Shown one piece after another: positions 29,201 through 38,028 of a DNA stretch of 47,581 bases. The notes under the pieces were generated by a model. It did no database searches. It was not told the origin of the DNA and worked only from the letters and a program-made list of their open reading frames with translations. The translations under genes were made by a program, and so were the position numbers. This stretch comes from Prochlorococcus sp. AG-402-N10 (GTDB lineage: Bacteria > Cyanobacteriota > Cyanobacteriia > PCC-6307 > Cyanobiaceae): assembly GCA_003216465.1 (NCBI GenBank), contig QCIU01000012.1, positions 1 through 47,581 of the forward strand, in the 5' to 3' direction. Position 1 is the first letter of the stretch. Each line of letters starts with the position of its first letter.

Positions 29201-29983
29201 AGAAAATGATGTTGTTGTAATTAATAATTTTATATCTTCTTTAATAAAGAGATTAATCAATTCTTGTTGGATTTGAAGATCTTTTAAAGTCGAAACAAAA
29301 ACTGTTTTAGGTGATAAACCTATACATCGAAATTGAGATATTAATTCTTTTGATAATTCAATTTCATTAGCTAAAAATAAAGATTTATATGATATTATTC
29401 CAACTTTAAACCCTTTTTCATTTTTCCAATCATATAAATATGGATCCGGATATAAAAAGCTTGAAGTATATTTATTTGGAATATTAGTAACATTATTAAG
29501 TAGACATTTTAAGCAATAAAGAAATCTTTTGTAATTTTCCTTACCACCTGATCTAAGAAGTTTTGTAATTTTTAATGAAGTATCCAAACTTATACTGCTT
29601 AATTCGTTTAAAGATAAATCCTCCTCTTCGGTACCAGAAAGAATTAATAGAGTTCTATTAATCTTTAATTCTTGCCACTTAATTAAATTTTCAATGCCGT
29701 AACTCCAAGTTCCTTTATCACCAAATAATCTTAGAACTACAACCTTTGCATAATTTATTGTTTTTACAAAATAATTATCTATTTGTGCAAATGTATTAAG
29801 GTTGGAAATTTCTAATGCTCGTATATTATTTTTAAAAGAATTAAATTCTTTATCTTCAATTAAATCTGAAATTATATTTATATCTGCTTTAACGCTTGTA
29901 ATAAATATATAATCTGCTTTAGGTTGCTCGATTAAATCATCATTATTCTTTTCATTTCCTGCAATATTTAATATCCTATGCAT
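26246..29983 (-). CDS. cobN: Cobaltochelatase large subunit CobN
   Basis: Large chelatase subunit of 1245 residues that inserts cobalt into hydrogenobyrinate diamide in aerobic-type corrinoid synthesis. Recognised by NVGKHGTVEWLPGKSIGLS near residue 548, PNIYPFIVNDPGEGSQAKRR near 578 and the C-terminal FEFSATLDYLYAYDATT block near 1155. ChlH is the closest relative, but the pattern and length fit CobN better. The partner ATPase subunits are not in the window. In cyanobacteria ChlI and ChlD are thought to serve, which is inference here. It is divergent from ilvE. Confidence 0.93.
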   Translation of the reverse strand: MHRILNIAGNEKNNDDLIEQPKADYIFITSVKADINIISDLIEDKEFNSFKNNIRALEISNLNTFAQIDNYFVKTINYAKVVVLRLFGDKGTWSYGIENLIKWQELKINRTLLILSGTEEEDLSLNELSSISLDTSLKITKLLRSGGKENYKRFLYCLKCLLNNVTNIPNKYTSSFLYPDPYLYDWKNEKGFKVGIISYKSLFLANEIELSKELISQFRCIGLSPKTVFVSTLKDLQIQQELINLFIKEDIKLLITTTSFSSSLNTSYQQDDESLNIFRSLNLPILQILSCNKSREDWMNSSIGMNPTDLLMQVIIPEFDGRITTKPSAFKEIISINKTLCSNITSYKVDIENIKWIIKLASNYVKLNNLCNFDKKISLVIANYPVKNGRIGNGVGLNTPESLLNILHWLKDEGYDLGPRELPENTSELMSLIIKARTNDIESQNNKPLDYLSLKEYLHFWNQLPKKSKNLIVERWGYPSKAPDLEDSGFSINGLSFGKICILIQPQRGYDTESNKDIHSPDLPPPHRYLAQYRWLGNSFKSNAIINVGKHGTVEWLPGKSIGLSDECFPSIIFPPIPNIYPFIVNDPGEGSQAKRRIHATIIDHLTPPLDRSELYGKLSSLEQSVDEYYEAKLLNSNRTNIIEKSLLEIIKTDFKDIKFFSESNKIEAIDSYLCELKESQIRTGLHTFGSRQKYLNEINLILSISRVPSSKRPGLIQYIASNLNLDLEPWTNNYDQILSDKDKIIFNNYSNNNIINFRRALEFLECQAKYLIYYYFYKDNVSIKNLELSVNKKILKLFSEDKKHNEYFSIIQREIQEPIIQSYSNEKLSFINSLKGIYVSSGPSGAPTRGKTEVLPTGKNFYSIDSRGLPTESAWIVGCQSASQIIDLYKQDHGEELKKLAISVWATSTMRNGGEDICQILYLLGVKPIWDGPSRRVIDLEIIPLSILNRPRVDVTLRISGMFRDAFPQLISLTNKAINLVSNLDEDVNFNPILESIKNGNSLNRIFGSAPGSYGAGLQELISNSSWDNNNDFAESYLNWSKWIYSDINEPIENKKDLEDALKNIQLVIHNQDNKEHDILDSDDYYQFQGGLSSAIRNLSGNFPEIYHGDLSKFRLSKINKLSFEINKVVRTRVLNPKWIDGMKENGYKGAFEFSATLDYLYAYDATTELVSDWCYTQIYNSWICDDNLRDFFIENNPWALRDLSQRFLEIINRKMWNEYTPEILDNLKQIVNITDAKIEKNDF

Positions 29984-30019
29984 ATATATATATAAATAAG
30001 GTTTACAATAATTAAGTAG

Positions 30020-30036
30020 GTTAAAACAATTTTAAC
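30020..30036. promoter_or_regulatory. Palindrome between cobN and ilvE
   Basis: GTTAAAA-CAA-TTTTAAC is a perfect 7-bp inverted repeat with a 3-bp centre, placed 20 bp before the ilvE ATG and 37 bp from the cobN start in the 72-bp divergent region. It may be an operator, or a hairpin in the ilvE leader. No known corrinoid riboswitch elements are visible. Confidence 0.4.
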
Positions 30037-30055
30037 TCATTAAAATTAATTAAAT

Positions 30056-30970
30056 ATGCATGAATTTCTTCCATATGCCTGGTTCGAAGGTAAATGTATT
30101 CCATTTAAAGAAGCAAAAATATCAATCGCTACACATGCACTACATTATGGAACTGCTGCATTTGGTGGAATGCGAGCGATACCAAACCCATCTAACGAAG
30201 AAGAGTTCCTTTTATTTAGAACAGATAAACATATAAAAAGATTATCTCAAAGTTCAAAATTACTTTTAAATGTAATATCAGAAGATTACATCTTTAATGC
30301 TCTAGAAGAGGTTATTAAAAAAAACAAGCCAAAAAAACCAATTTATATAAGACCCTTTGTATATACAAGCGATTTAGGTATAGCGCCAAGGTTACATAAT
30401 ATTGAGACTGATTTCTTTATTTATTGCCTTGAACTAGGAGATTATTTATCACCAGATGGCGTTTCATGCAGAATGAGCAGTTGGACTAGACAAGAAGATA
30501 GATCACTACCATTGAGAGGCAAAATAAGTGGAGCTTATATTACAAGTTCACTTGCTAAAACAGAAGCTAGTTTATCAGGTTTTGATGAAGCCTTGCTTTT
30601 AAATTCAAGTGGAAAAGTAAGTGAAGCTAGTGGAATGAACCTGTTTATTGCAAGAAATGGAGAATTAATCACTCCAGGTGTTGATCAAGACATACTAGAA
30701 GGTATAACAAGAGCTAGCGTCATTGAGTTGGCAAAGTCATTTGGAATTAATGTAATTGAAAGGCCTGTTGATAAGACAGAATTATTAATTGCAGATGAAG
30801 TATTTCTAACCGGTACTGCTGCAAAAATTACTCCAGTAAAACAAATCGAATCCACAAAACTAAATATTAATCGCCCAATCATGAATAAGTTGAAAAATAA
30901 GCTTATAGAAATAACAGAAGGCCGTTCTCAAGACTATGATAATTGGATAACAAGAATACATATTAATTAG
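30056..30970 (+). CDS. ilvE: Branched-chain amino acid aminotransferase
   Basis: Class IV PLP aminotransferase of 304 residues, the last step of leucine, isoleucine and valine synthesis. The start MHEFLPYAWFEGK and the HALHYGTAAFGGMRA block are typical of IlvE. The PLP lysine is Lys156 in RGKISGAY. The EASGMNLFIA and FLTGTAAKITPV blocks follow as expected. It is 18 bp upstream of metH in the same direction, so the two may share a promoter. Confidence 0.96.
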   Translation: MHEFLPYAWFEGKCIPFKEAKISIATHALHYGTAAFGGMRAIPNPSNEEEFLLFRTDKHIKRLSQSSKLLLNVISEDYIFNALEEVIKKNKPKKPIYIRPFVYTSDLGIAPRLHNIETDFFIYCLELGDYLSPDGVSCRMSSWTRQEDRSLPLRGKISGAYITSSLAKTEASLSGFDEALLLNSSGKVSEASGMNLFIARNGELITPGVDQDILEGITRASVIELAKSFGINVIERPVDKTELLIADEVFLTGTAAKITPVKQIESTKLNINRPIMNKLKNKLIEITEGRSQDYDNWITRIHIN

Positions 30971-30988
30971 TTGAATTAATTCTCCAAC

Positions 30989-33900
30989 ATGAATTCATTT
31001 AGAGAATATTTAAATAAAAAAGAAAAGCCAATAATTATTTTTGACGGAGGAACTGGTACTTCTTTTCAGAACTTAAATCTTACCGCAAATGATTTTGGAG
31101 GTATTAATTTAGAGGGTTGCAATGAAAATTTAGTTTTATCTTCTCCAAATATTGTAGAAAAAGTACATAATTCTTTTCTTAAAGCAGGGTGTCATGTAAT
31201 TGAAACTAATACATTTGGAGCTTCATCAATTGTTTTGGAGGAATATGATATATCTAAGAAAGCTTATGAGATCAATAAAAAAGCTGCTCAAATTGCAAAG
31301 AAAAGTGCAAATTTATTTACATCAATTAATTACCCAAGGTTTGTAGCAGGTTCAATAGGTCCAACTACGAAGTTGCCATCATTAGGCCATATTGATTTTG
31401 ACATATTAAAGGAATCCTATAAAGAACAGATAAATGGTCTTATCGACGGAGGTATTGACCTTCTATTAATAGAAACCTGCCAAGATGTTTTACAGATAAA
31501 ATCAGCTTTATTTGCTTCAGATGAAGTTATCAAAAATAAGAATATTGATTTACCAATAATGATATCTATAACAATGGAAACAACAGGTACTATGTTGGTT
31601 GGATCAGATATAGCCTCAGCATTAACCATATTAGAGCCTTTCAATATTGATATTTTGGGACTAAATTGTGCAACTGGTCCAGTTCAAATGAAAGAGCATA
31701 TTAAGTATTTAGCTGAAAATTCACCTTTTGCAATAAGTTGCATACCTAATGCAGGTTTACCAGAAAATATTGGAGGAGTTGCTCATTATAAATTAACTCC
31801 ATTAGAGTTGAAAATGCAGTTAATGAATTTTATTTATGATTACAATGTACAACTTATTGGTGGATGCTGCGGAACTACACCTGAACATATCAAATATTTA
31901 GCATCAATAATTGAAGAAATAGACAATGATAAAAAATCCCAAAAGAGATACTCAGCTGAAAAAAATAATTTTATTCCTTCAGCATCATCTATATATAACT
32001 CAGTTCCATACAAACAAGATAATTCTATATTGATAGTTGGAGAGCGTTTAAATGCAAGTGGGTCAAAAAAAGTTAGAGAATTATTAAATAAAAATGATTG
32101 GGATGGGTTAGTCTCTATTGCAAAGCAACAACAAAAGGAAAATGCTCACATCCTTGATGTCAACGTGGATTATGTTGGAAGAGATGGTGTAAAAGATATG
32201 AAAGAAATTACCTCAAGATTAGTAACAAATATAAATCTTCCATTAATGATAGATTCAACTGAAGCAGATAAAATGGAAAGCGGCTTAAAAACTGTTGGAG
32301 GGAAATGCATATTAAATTCAACTAATTACGAAGACGGTGATGATAGATTTAATCAAGTCCTAAATCTTGCTTTAAAATACGGTTCTGGAATAGTTATTGG
32401 AACTATTGATGAGGATGGAATGGCGAGAACATCAGAAAAAAAATATATTATTGCCAAAAGAGCCCTAAAAAACACAAGAATAAGCAAACTTCCAGATTAT
32501 GAAGTATTTTTTGATCCCTTAGCTTTGCCAATATCAACTGGAATTGAGGAAGACAGGTTAAATGCAAAAGAGACTATAAAAGCAATTGAAAAAATTAGGA
32601 AATACTTTCCAGATATTCATATTATCTTGGGAATATCAAATATAAGCTTTGGACTTTCACCTTTATCTAGAATTAATCTAAATTCAATTTTTCTTGATGA
32701 ATGTATTAAAGTAGGATTAGACTCCGCTATTATCGCACCAAACAAAATATTACCTCTTTCAAAAATCTCTGATGAGACAAAGAAATTATGTTTGGATTTA
32801 ATTTATGACAAAAGAAAATTTGAAAATGATATATGCGTATATGATCCATTAGTCGAACTTACAAAAGCATTCCAAGATTTATCAATAAATGACTTTAAAA
32901 AAGATTCTACTTCTTATAAAAAGCTAAGTCTAGAAGAAAAACTAAAAAATCATATTGTTGATGGAGAAAAAATAGGATTAGAAGAACAATTAAATATTGC
33001 TTTAAAAAAATATAAACCGCTTGAAATAATCAATACATTTTTATTAGATGGTATGAAGGTTGTAGGGGAACTATTTGGAACAGGACAAATGCAATTGCCA
33101 TTTGTTTTGCAATCAGCGGAAACTATGAAATTTGCAGTATCAGTACTAGAACCTCACATGGAAACAGTAGATGAAACAATTTCTAATGGAAAACTATTGA
33201 TCGCAACTGTTAAAGGCGATGTTCATGATATTGGCAAAAATTTAGTTGACATAATACTCTCAAATAATGGATTCGATGTTGTCAATCTAGGAATAAAGCA
33301 AGATGTTTCTGCGATTATAGATGCACAAAAAAAACATAAAGCAGACTGTATAGCAATGAGTGGTCTACTAGTAAAATCAACAGCTTTTATGAAGGATAAT
33401 TTAGAAGCATTTAATGATGCTGAAATAAATGTTCCAGTGATTCTTGGAGGTGCAGCATTAACTCCAAAGTTCGTTAATGAGGATTGTAGTCAAATATATA
33501 AAGGAAAAATCCTTTACGGGAAAGATGCATTTACCGATTTAGCATTTATGAATGAATATATGGATAGTAAAAAAAAGGGTAACTGGTCTAATGAAATGGG
33601 TTTTATCAATACGAAAGATATTCAAATAAAATTAGCTTCTCCAAAATCTTTAAATAAAGAAGGAAATATTAATCAAAAAATTGAAAATATTGAAAATATT
33701 AATCAAATTGATAATATTGATAGATCCAATTTTGTTGAAGAAGAGGATCCGATAAAAGCTCCTTTCCTAGGAACCAAAGTTTTAGAAAATAAGGATATAG
33801 ATTTTGATAAATTATTTTTTTATTTAGATAAAAAAGCATTATTCAGCGGTCAATGGCAAATTAAAAAAAACAAAGGCCAATCAGTCGAAGAATATAATGA

Positions 33901-34552
33901 TTATTTGGATTCCTATGCAAATCCATTACTTGAAAAATGGACCGATATTATTTTAAATAAAGAACTAATTTCACCTAAAGCTGTTTATGGATACTTCAGT
34001 TGTGGTAGACAAAAAAATAGTATTTATCTTTTTGATGATAAATGTAATAATAAAATCTCCCAATTTAATTTTCCTAGGCAAAAATCTGGAAATAAACTTT
34101 GTATAGCTGATTTTTACTGTGATCTCAAGAATAATGAACCGATAGATATATTTCCAATGCAAGCTGTAACAATGGGAGCAATTGCTAGTGAGTATTCTCA
34201 AAAATTATTTAAAGCAGATAAATATAGTGACTATTTACTATTTCATGGTTTAACAGTTCAGTTAGCAGAAGCTCTTGCTGAATACGTGCACTCCATAATA
34301 AGAATCGAATGTGGATTTAAAAAATATGAACCTACTAATAATCGTGAAATATTAGCTCAAAAGTATAGGGGAGCTAGATATTCATTTGGTTACCCAGCTT
34401 GCCCTAATGTTTCGGATTCAAACATTCAATTATCTTTATTAGATGCAAAACGAATTAATCTTATAATGGATGAATCGGAACAATTACATCCTGAACAAAG
34501 CACTACGGCGATTATTTCTCTTCATTCAAAAGCAAAATACTTTAGTGCATAA
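30989..34552 (+). CDS. metH: Cobalamin-dependent methionine synthase
   Basis: Four-module enzyme of 1187 residues that methylates homocysteine using methyl-folate via a corrinoid. The homocysteine domain (about 1-320) has zinc-ligand cysteines in LNCATG and GGCCGT. The pterin-binding domain follows at about 345-610. The B12 domain contains GDVHDIGKN near residue 741, with the cobalt-ligating His. The reactivation domain occupies about 930-1187, including [12 protein letters not shown]. Between B12 and activation domains lies an Asn/Ile/Glu repeat-like linker (about 890-917). A corrinoid-synthesis gene, cobN, lies nearby. Confidence 0.98.
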   Translation: MNSFREYLNKKEKPIIIFDGGTGTSFQNLNLTANDFGGINLEGCNENLVLSSPNIVEKVHNSFLKAGCHVIETNTFGASSIVLEEYDISKKAYEINKKAAQIAKKSANLFTSINYPRFVAGSIGPTTKLPSLGHIDFDILKESYKEQINGLIDGGIDLLLIETCQDVLQIKSALFASDEVIKNKNIDLPIMISITMETTGTMLVGSDIASALTILEPFNIDILGLNCATGPVQMKEHIKYLAENSPFAISCIPNAGLPENIGGVAHYKLTPLELKMQLMNFIYDYNVQLIGGCCGTTPEHIKYLASIIEEIDNDKKSQKRYSAEKNNFIPSASSIYNSVPYKQDNSILIVGERLNASGSKKVRELLNKNDWDGLVSIAKQQQKENAHILDVNVDYVGRDGVKDMKEITSRLVTNINLPLMIDSTEADKMESGLKTVGGKCILNSTNYEDGDDRFNQVLNLALKYGSGIVIGTIDEDGMARTSEKKYIIAKRALKNTRISKLPDYEVFFDPLALPISTGIEEDRLNAKETIKAIEKIRKYFPDIHIILGISNISFGLSPLSRINLNSIFLDECIKVGLDSAIIAPNKILPLSKISDETKKLCLDLIYDKRKFENDICVYDPLVELTKAFQDLSINDFKKDSTSYKKLSLEEKLKNHIVDGEKIGLEEQLNIALKKYKPLEIINTFLLDGMKVVGELFGTGQMQLPFVLQSAETMKFAVSVLEPHMETVDETISNGKLLIATVKGDVHDIGKNLVDIILSNNGFDVVNLGIKQDVSAIIDAQKKHKADCIAMSGLLVKSTAFMKDNLEAFNDAEINVPVILGGAALTPKFVNEDCSQIYKGKILYGKDAFTDLAFMNEYMDSKKKGNWSNEMGFINTKDIQIKLASPKSLNKEGNINQKIENIENINQIDNIDRSNFVEEEDPIKAPFLGTKVLENKDIDFDKLFFYLDKKALFSGQWQIKKNKGQSVEEYNDYLDSYANPLLEKWTDIILNKELISPKAVYGYFSCGRQKNSIYLFDDKCNNKISQFNFPRQKSGNKLCIADFYCDLKNNEPIDIFPMQAVTMGAIASEYSQKLFKADKYSDYLLFHGLTVQLAEALAEYVHSIIRIECGFKKYEPTNNREILAQKYRGARYSFGYPACPNVSDSNIQLSLLDAKRINLIMDESEQLHPEQSTTAIISLHSKAKYFSA

Positions 34553-34560
34553 ATTAAAAT

Positions 34561-34779
34561 TTAATTATTTTCTAGATATTCTATTATCTCTTCTTGTAAT
34601 TCATCGATAATTTCAGTATCACTTAAATCAATCCCTTCACCAGCAGCATCTTGAAGTAACTCTAAATAATATGATGCTCCATCACTTGATAAGAATTCAA
34701 CTGCTGATGTTTCATCGCTTTCTTTAAAAGCCTCATTTAATGATTTAAATGCTATGTTTTCTGTAAAGTCCCAATCCAT
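34561..34779 (-). CDS. Conserved small acidic protein, function unknown
   Basis: A 72-residue strongly acidic protein without signal peptide or membrane segment and without a motif I recognise. Low lysine content and high Asp/Glu (near 30 percent) contrast with the Lys/Asn-rich proteome around it, suggesting a real, selected protein. It probably forms helices (FKSLNEAFKES, DELQEEIIEYLENN). It is convergent with metH, with 8 bp between stops. Being a short gene in AT-rich DNA, some doubt remains. Confidence 0.65.
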   Translation of the reverse strand: MDWDFTENIAFKSLNEAFKESDETSAVEFLSSDGASYYLELLQDAAGEGIDLSDTEIIDELQEEIIEYLENN

Positions 34780-34886
34780 ATTGAAAAAAACCTTATTAAA
34801 ATTATTAACTCTTCACCCCCTATATTCGTCAACCTTTCTTAAGAAAAATGCGAGTATTTATTATAATTTAATTAAATTTACTAACA

Positions 34887-35279
34887 ATGTATAAAGAAAT
34901 CAACGAAAATAACGAAGATTTAAATGTCTTAGGAAAGAAACTTGAAGTTTGTAGTTGTAAGCCTTTAACAGGATGGTACAGAGATGGATTCTGTAAATAT
35001 GATTCAAATGATGGAGGAAATCATTCAATATGCTGTGTAATGGATGATAATTTCTTGCAATATAGTAAATCACAGGGCAATGATTTAATAACACCTATGC
35101 CTATATATTCCTTCCCAGGGCTCAAGGCGGGCGATCATTGGTGTATTTGTTTAGATAGATGGAGACAAGCGTTGCTTGATGGCTTGGCACCCATGGTTTT
35201 ATTAGAGTCAACAAATATTATAGTTTTAGAATCTGTATCATTAGAAAAATTAAAACAATATCAATTTAATAAAAAGTAA
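34887..35279 (+). CDS. DUF2237 family protein
   Basis: Protein of 130 residues of the DUF2237 family, found widely in bacteria. Diagnostic blocks are LEVCSCKPLTGWYRDGFCKY, HSICCVMDDNFLQYSKSQGNDL and GDHWCICLDRWRQA. Six of the seven cysteines lie in these blocks, and the clustered cysteines could bind metal, but no function is established. Divergent from the small acidic protein gene across 107 bp. Confidence 0.88.
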   Translation: MYKEINENNEDLNVLGKKLEVCSCKPLTGWYRDGFCKYDSNDGGNHSICCVMDDNFLQYSKSQGNDLITPMPIYSFPGLKAGDHWCICLDRWRQALLDGLAPMVLLESTNIIVLESVSLEKLKQYQFNKK

Positions 35280-35335
35280 TTATAAAATTGATTATTTTTT
35301 TAAAATGAGTATGAGAATTTATAAGTATTTTCTAA

Positions 35336-36166
35336 ATGAGAAGTGAAACATATTGGGAAAAAGCCTTAGAGCAAACTTCTATAAGTATAAATAAAAATAG
35401 TTTATTTCCTATTGAAACAGAAGTCGTTACAAACAAATTTTATGATAAGAATGATTTTATAATTAGAAAATTAGATTCTTCAAAATTTAAGAAAAATATA
35501 TTATATGGTCCAAAAGAAAATCCATTTAATCCATGGGAGAAAATACTTGAAATAGAGAAAATTGGTAATAATCATCAATTAATATTAAATAAGTATCCTG
35601 TACAAAAAGGCCATATTTTACTTATTACAAATAGTTGGAAACCTCAAAATGGCTGGTTAGATATTGATGACTGGGATGCTATCCAAAAGGTAAATAGTGA
35701 CACAACCGGATTATGGTTTTTTAATAGTTCACCGATAGCAGGGGCAAGTCAACCCCATAGACATATCCAACTATTAAGAAGATCCTATGGGGAGGTTTGT
35801 TGTCCAAGGGAAAAGTGGTTTTTGGATTTATTAATAAATAACGATAATAATACTAAGCTAAAAAATAGTATCGTTGTTTCTTATTTTAACTTCCAAGAAG
35901 ATTTATCATGTATTTATAATTTATACCTGGATTTAACAAAAAAGATTGGCTTGGGTGACCCTATTAAGAATAGAAGGCCAAAATTTGCTCATAATATCTT
36001 AATTACAAATAATTGGATAGCAATAATTAGACGAAAATTTGATCACCAACATGGGTTTAGTATTAATGGGTTGGGTTTTGCTGGATATTTGCTCATAACA
36101 GAAAAATCAGATATTAATCATTTAAAAAAATTCGGACCTGAAAAACTTCTTGAAAATTTTGTTTAA
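35336..36166 (+). CDS. ATP adenylyltransferase / Ap4A phosphorylase family
   Basis: HIT-superfamily nucleotidyltransferase of 276 residues, like yeast APA1/APA2, which breaks down diadenosine tetraphosphate to ATP or ADP. The key HxHxQ motif is in SQPHRHIQLL near residue 140, preceded by the substrate-contacting block FFNSSPIAGASQ. An N-terminal block FNPWE and a late AHNILITNNW segment fit the family. The gene lies 56 bp after the DUF2237 gene in the same direction. Confidence 0.9.
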   Translation: MRSETYWEKALEQTSISINKNSLFPIETEVVTNKFYDKNDFIIRKLDSSKFKKNILYGPKENPFNPWEKILEIEKIGNNHQLILNKYPVQKGHILLITNSWKPQNGWLDIDDWDAIQKVNSDTTGLWFFNSSPIAGASQPHRHIQLLRRSYGEVCCPREKWFLDLLINNDNNTKLKNSIVVSYFNFQEDLSCIYNLYLDLTKKIGLGDPIKNRRPKFAHNILITNNWIAIIRRKFDHQHGFSINGLGFAGYLLITEKSDINHLKKFGPEKLLENFV

Positions 36167-36169
36167 ACA

Positions 36170-36346
36170 TTATTCACTAAGTTCTACTTTGTCTCTTTCA
36201 ATTTGACCTTTTAGAACTTCAATAGACGCATTAACAGAAGCTATCTTCCTTTCAAGGGAATCCTTGATATAAGTTAACATGTCCAATTTCTTTTTTTGGT
36301 AATATGATTTTTTCTCTTTTGAAGATTTAAAATTACAATAAAACAT
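36170..36346 (-). CDS. Small coiled-coil-like protein, unknown
   Basis: A 58-residue frame reading MFYCNFKSSKEKKSYYQKKK, then a segment with spaced Leu/Ile/Val residues (about residues 21-57) that looks like a single amphipathic or coiled-coil helix. It ends 3 bp past the convergent Ap4A phosphorylase-like gene, which fits the packing style of this genome. No family is recognised. It is below common length cut-offs, so it may have been overlooked; a random open frame is also possible. Confidence 0.5.
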   Translation of the reverse strand: MFYCNFKSSKEKKSYYQKKKLDMLTYIKDSLERKIASVNASIEVLKGQIERDKVELSE

Positions 36347-36491
36347 CTTTTACTTTCATTATAAAACTTGATTTATTTTCTTGTGGATGATAAAAAATTA
36401 AATACTAATTTAAAGACAAAATATATATATAGAATTTCATACGCTTCGCAATACTATTAAATTTTTGTTCTATTATTAAAAAAAAGATTAA

Positions 36492-37508
36492 TTGAGTATT
36501 TCAGAAAATTCAAATACTAAAAGGATTTCTATTGATTTACCAGAAGAATTAATTTCTAGGTTTGATCAATTAAGAAAAGAATGGGGTTTTAGAGCTAGAG
36601 GCCCTGTAATAGAAAAGTTGCTGACAGAAATACTTCAAGAAGAAGATCTAATTCCTAAAATTCAACAACAGACTCTTGATTACATTGGTAAGGAAAATAC
36701 AAATGTTTATTCTAACTTTGATGAAAACAGTGCTTTAGTATTAATCAAATCAGATGTTGAAGAACAAAAAATTAATAAAGTATTAACGTCAGATATTAAC
36801 GAAAAAAATAATGAGATTATTGAAAAAACAAACTTAAATATAAATCTACCTAATTTTGTTGGAAAAAAAGTTAGAAATCTTAGAAGAAGCATAAATATCG
36901 AAAAGACAAATCAAAAACTTAATGATATCCAAATAAATACTATTAAAGAAAAGGATTTAATCAAATGTCGAATAGAAATTATTAGTCATTGGAAAAATTT
37001 GTATGGAACTATTCCTAATGAATACATAATTGAAGCCGCTATGGACTGGTTTGGTAGAGATATTTGGCCAAATATTGATGGAACAGAACAATTACCATTC
37101 ACCTGGAGTGCAGCAAATAAATTAATGACGGAATTATGTTCTTTTTGGGTAAAACAAAATCCTTCATTAGAGTTAGTTATTTTAATGATAGGAGTAATGG
37201 AAGATCCATTTGCAACATCTGATTTAATAAATAGAATACCAACATTAGTCAGAAGATTTGTTAGCAGGTTTAAAAGAAAAAATAAAGGTAATTCGTTTGA
37301 AGCTTTGGATTCGACTATGACTGTTCATGGAGCTCTTAAATTATTAAAGTTATCAACTTCAGCAGGTTCAGCACATACACTCAATAAAATTAGGGAAGCG
37401 TACAAAATGAAGGCTTTAGAAGCTCATCCTGATGCAGGAGGATCAACTGATGATATGAGAAAAATAAATGATGCTTATCAATTACTTAAAAATTTATACA
37501 GAGTATAG
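36492..37508 (+). CDS. Ribbon-helix-helix-like plus C-terminal J-domain protein
   Basis: Protein of 338 residues with an uncommon layout. Residues 10-48 (ISIDLPEELISRFDQLRK and following helices) resemble a ribbon-helix-helix DNA-binding or dimerisation fold. A Lys/Asn-rich linker follows. A conserved-looking helical region spans about 155-260 with many tryptophans (HWKNLYG, MDWFGRDIWPN, FTWSAANK). The C-terminus (about 275-338) is a J domain with an intact HPD in EAHPDAGGSTDDM, placed at the end rather than the start. It should recruit an HSP70 such as DnaK. The start is TTG at 36492. Function unknown. Confidence 0.8.
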   Translation: MSISENSNTKRISIDLPEELISRFDQLRKEWGFRARGPVIEKLLTEILQEEDLIPKIQQQTLDYIGKENTNVYSNFDENSALVLIKSDVEEQKINKVLTSDINEKNNEIIEKTNLNINLPNFVGKKVRNLRRSINIEKTNQKLNDIQINTIKEKDLIKCRIEIISHWKNLYGTIPNEYIIEAAMDWFGRDIWPNIDGTEQLPFTWSAANKLMTELCSFWVKQNPSLELVILMIGVMEDPFATSDLINRIPTLVRRFVSRFKRKNKGNSFEALDSTMTVHGALKLLKLSTSAGSAHTLNKIREAYKMKALEAHPDAGGSTDDMRKINDAYQLLKNLYRV

Positions 37509-37924
37509 TATATGAATTCTTATATAAGACTTAAAGTGAGTCCAAAGGGGAGTCTAATAATAGATACTTAAGATCTTTATTAAAAGCAAACAAAAGAAGC
37601 CAGAATTATTCGAGATTTAGGAAAATTGCTTAGGACAAGAATATACTAATAACATAAATAATGCATATAAGTTAGTTCATATTTTATGGACTATATCATT
37701 AGAAAATTAAATTAAACGTAGATAACAATTCTGATAGATAATCTCATACAGGAACAAGTAAATTTAAATCTAATAATATTACTTGCGATAATAAAATATC
37801 TTTATTACTATTATTACTTATATCACCCTAGACTCAATATAAGTCTAGTTCTGAGTCTACTTTTATAAATAAGATAATGCATAAATTTTTTATTAAAGAC
37901 TTGAATATTCAATTAATTAAAAAA
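37509..37924. other. Gene-poor intergenic stretch
   Basis: About 416 bp between the J-domain gene and the small minus-strand frames. I see no frame longer than about 35 codons with a start. One frame reads MNSYIRLKVSPKGSLIIDT from 37512 and then stops; another short run reads KKPELFEI before a stop. These may be remnants of a decayed gene or noise. The stretch contains the competing hairpins at 37828-37859 listed separately. No tRNA or known small RNA motif was seen. Confidence 0.6.
37828..37859. other. Two mutually exclusive hairpins
   Basis: The arm CTAGACT (37828-37834) pairs perfectly with AGTCTAG (37842-37848), loop of 7. The overlapping arm TAGACTC (37829-37835) pairs perfectly with GAGTCTA (37853-37859), loop of 17. 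Only one can form at a time on an RNA. A short T run (CTTTTAT) follows the second arm on the plus strand, so the second hairpin could weakly resemble a terminator. Confidence 0.45.
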
Positions 37925-38026
37925 TTACCATAGAATAAAGTCCTTTATTTGTCCAAAAAGTAATAAAGAAGCAGGAAGAACTGCAAATACTGAGCTTAAA
38001 ATAGTAAAGTTCTGCCTTGTAGACAG
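37925..38026 (-). CDS. Possible 33-residue single-span membrane protein with non-standard start
   Basis: Immediately downstream of the 82-residue gene, a frame reads LSTRQNFTILSSVFAVLPAS and then LLLFGQIKDFILW, ending in TAA. It has one hydrophobic span and looks like the small subunits of photosynthetic complexes, but I do not recognise a named one. No ATG, GTG or TTG is in frame; the first candidate is CTG at 38026, 2 bp after the upstream TAG. It could be translated by coupling, by a rare start, by frameshifting from the upstream gene, or not at all. Confidence 0.35.
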   Translation of the reverse strand: MSTRQNFTILSSVFAVLPASLLLFGQIKDFILW

Positions 38027-38028
38027 TA

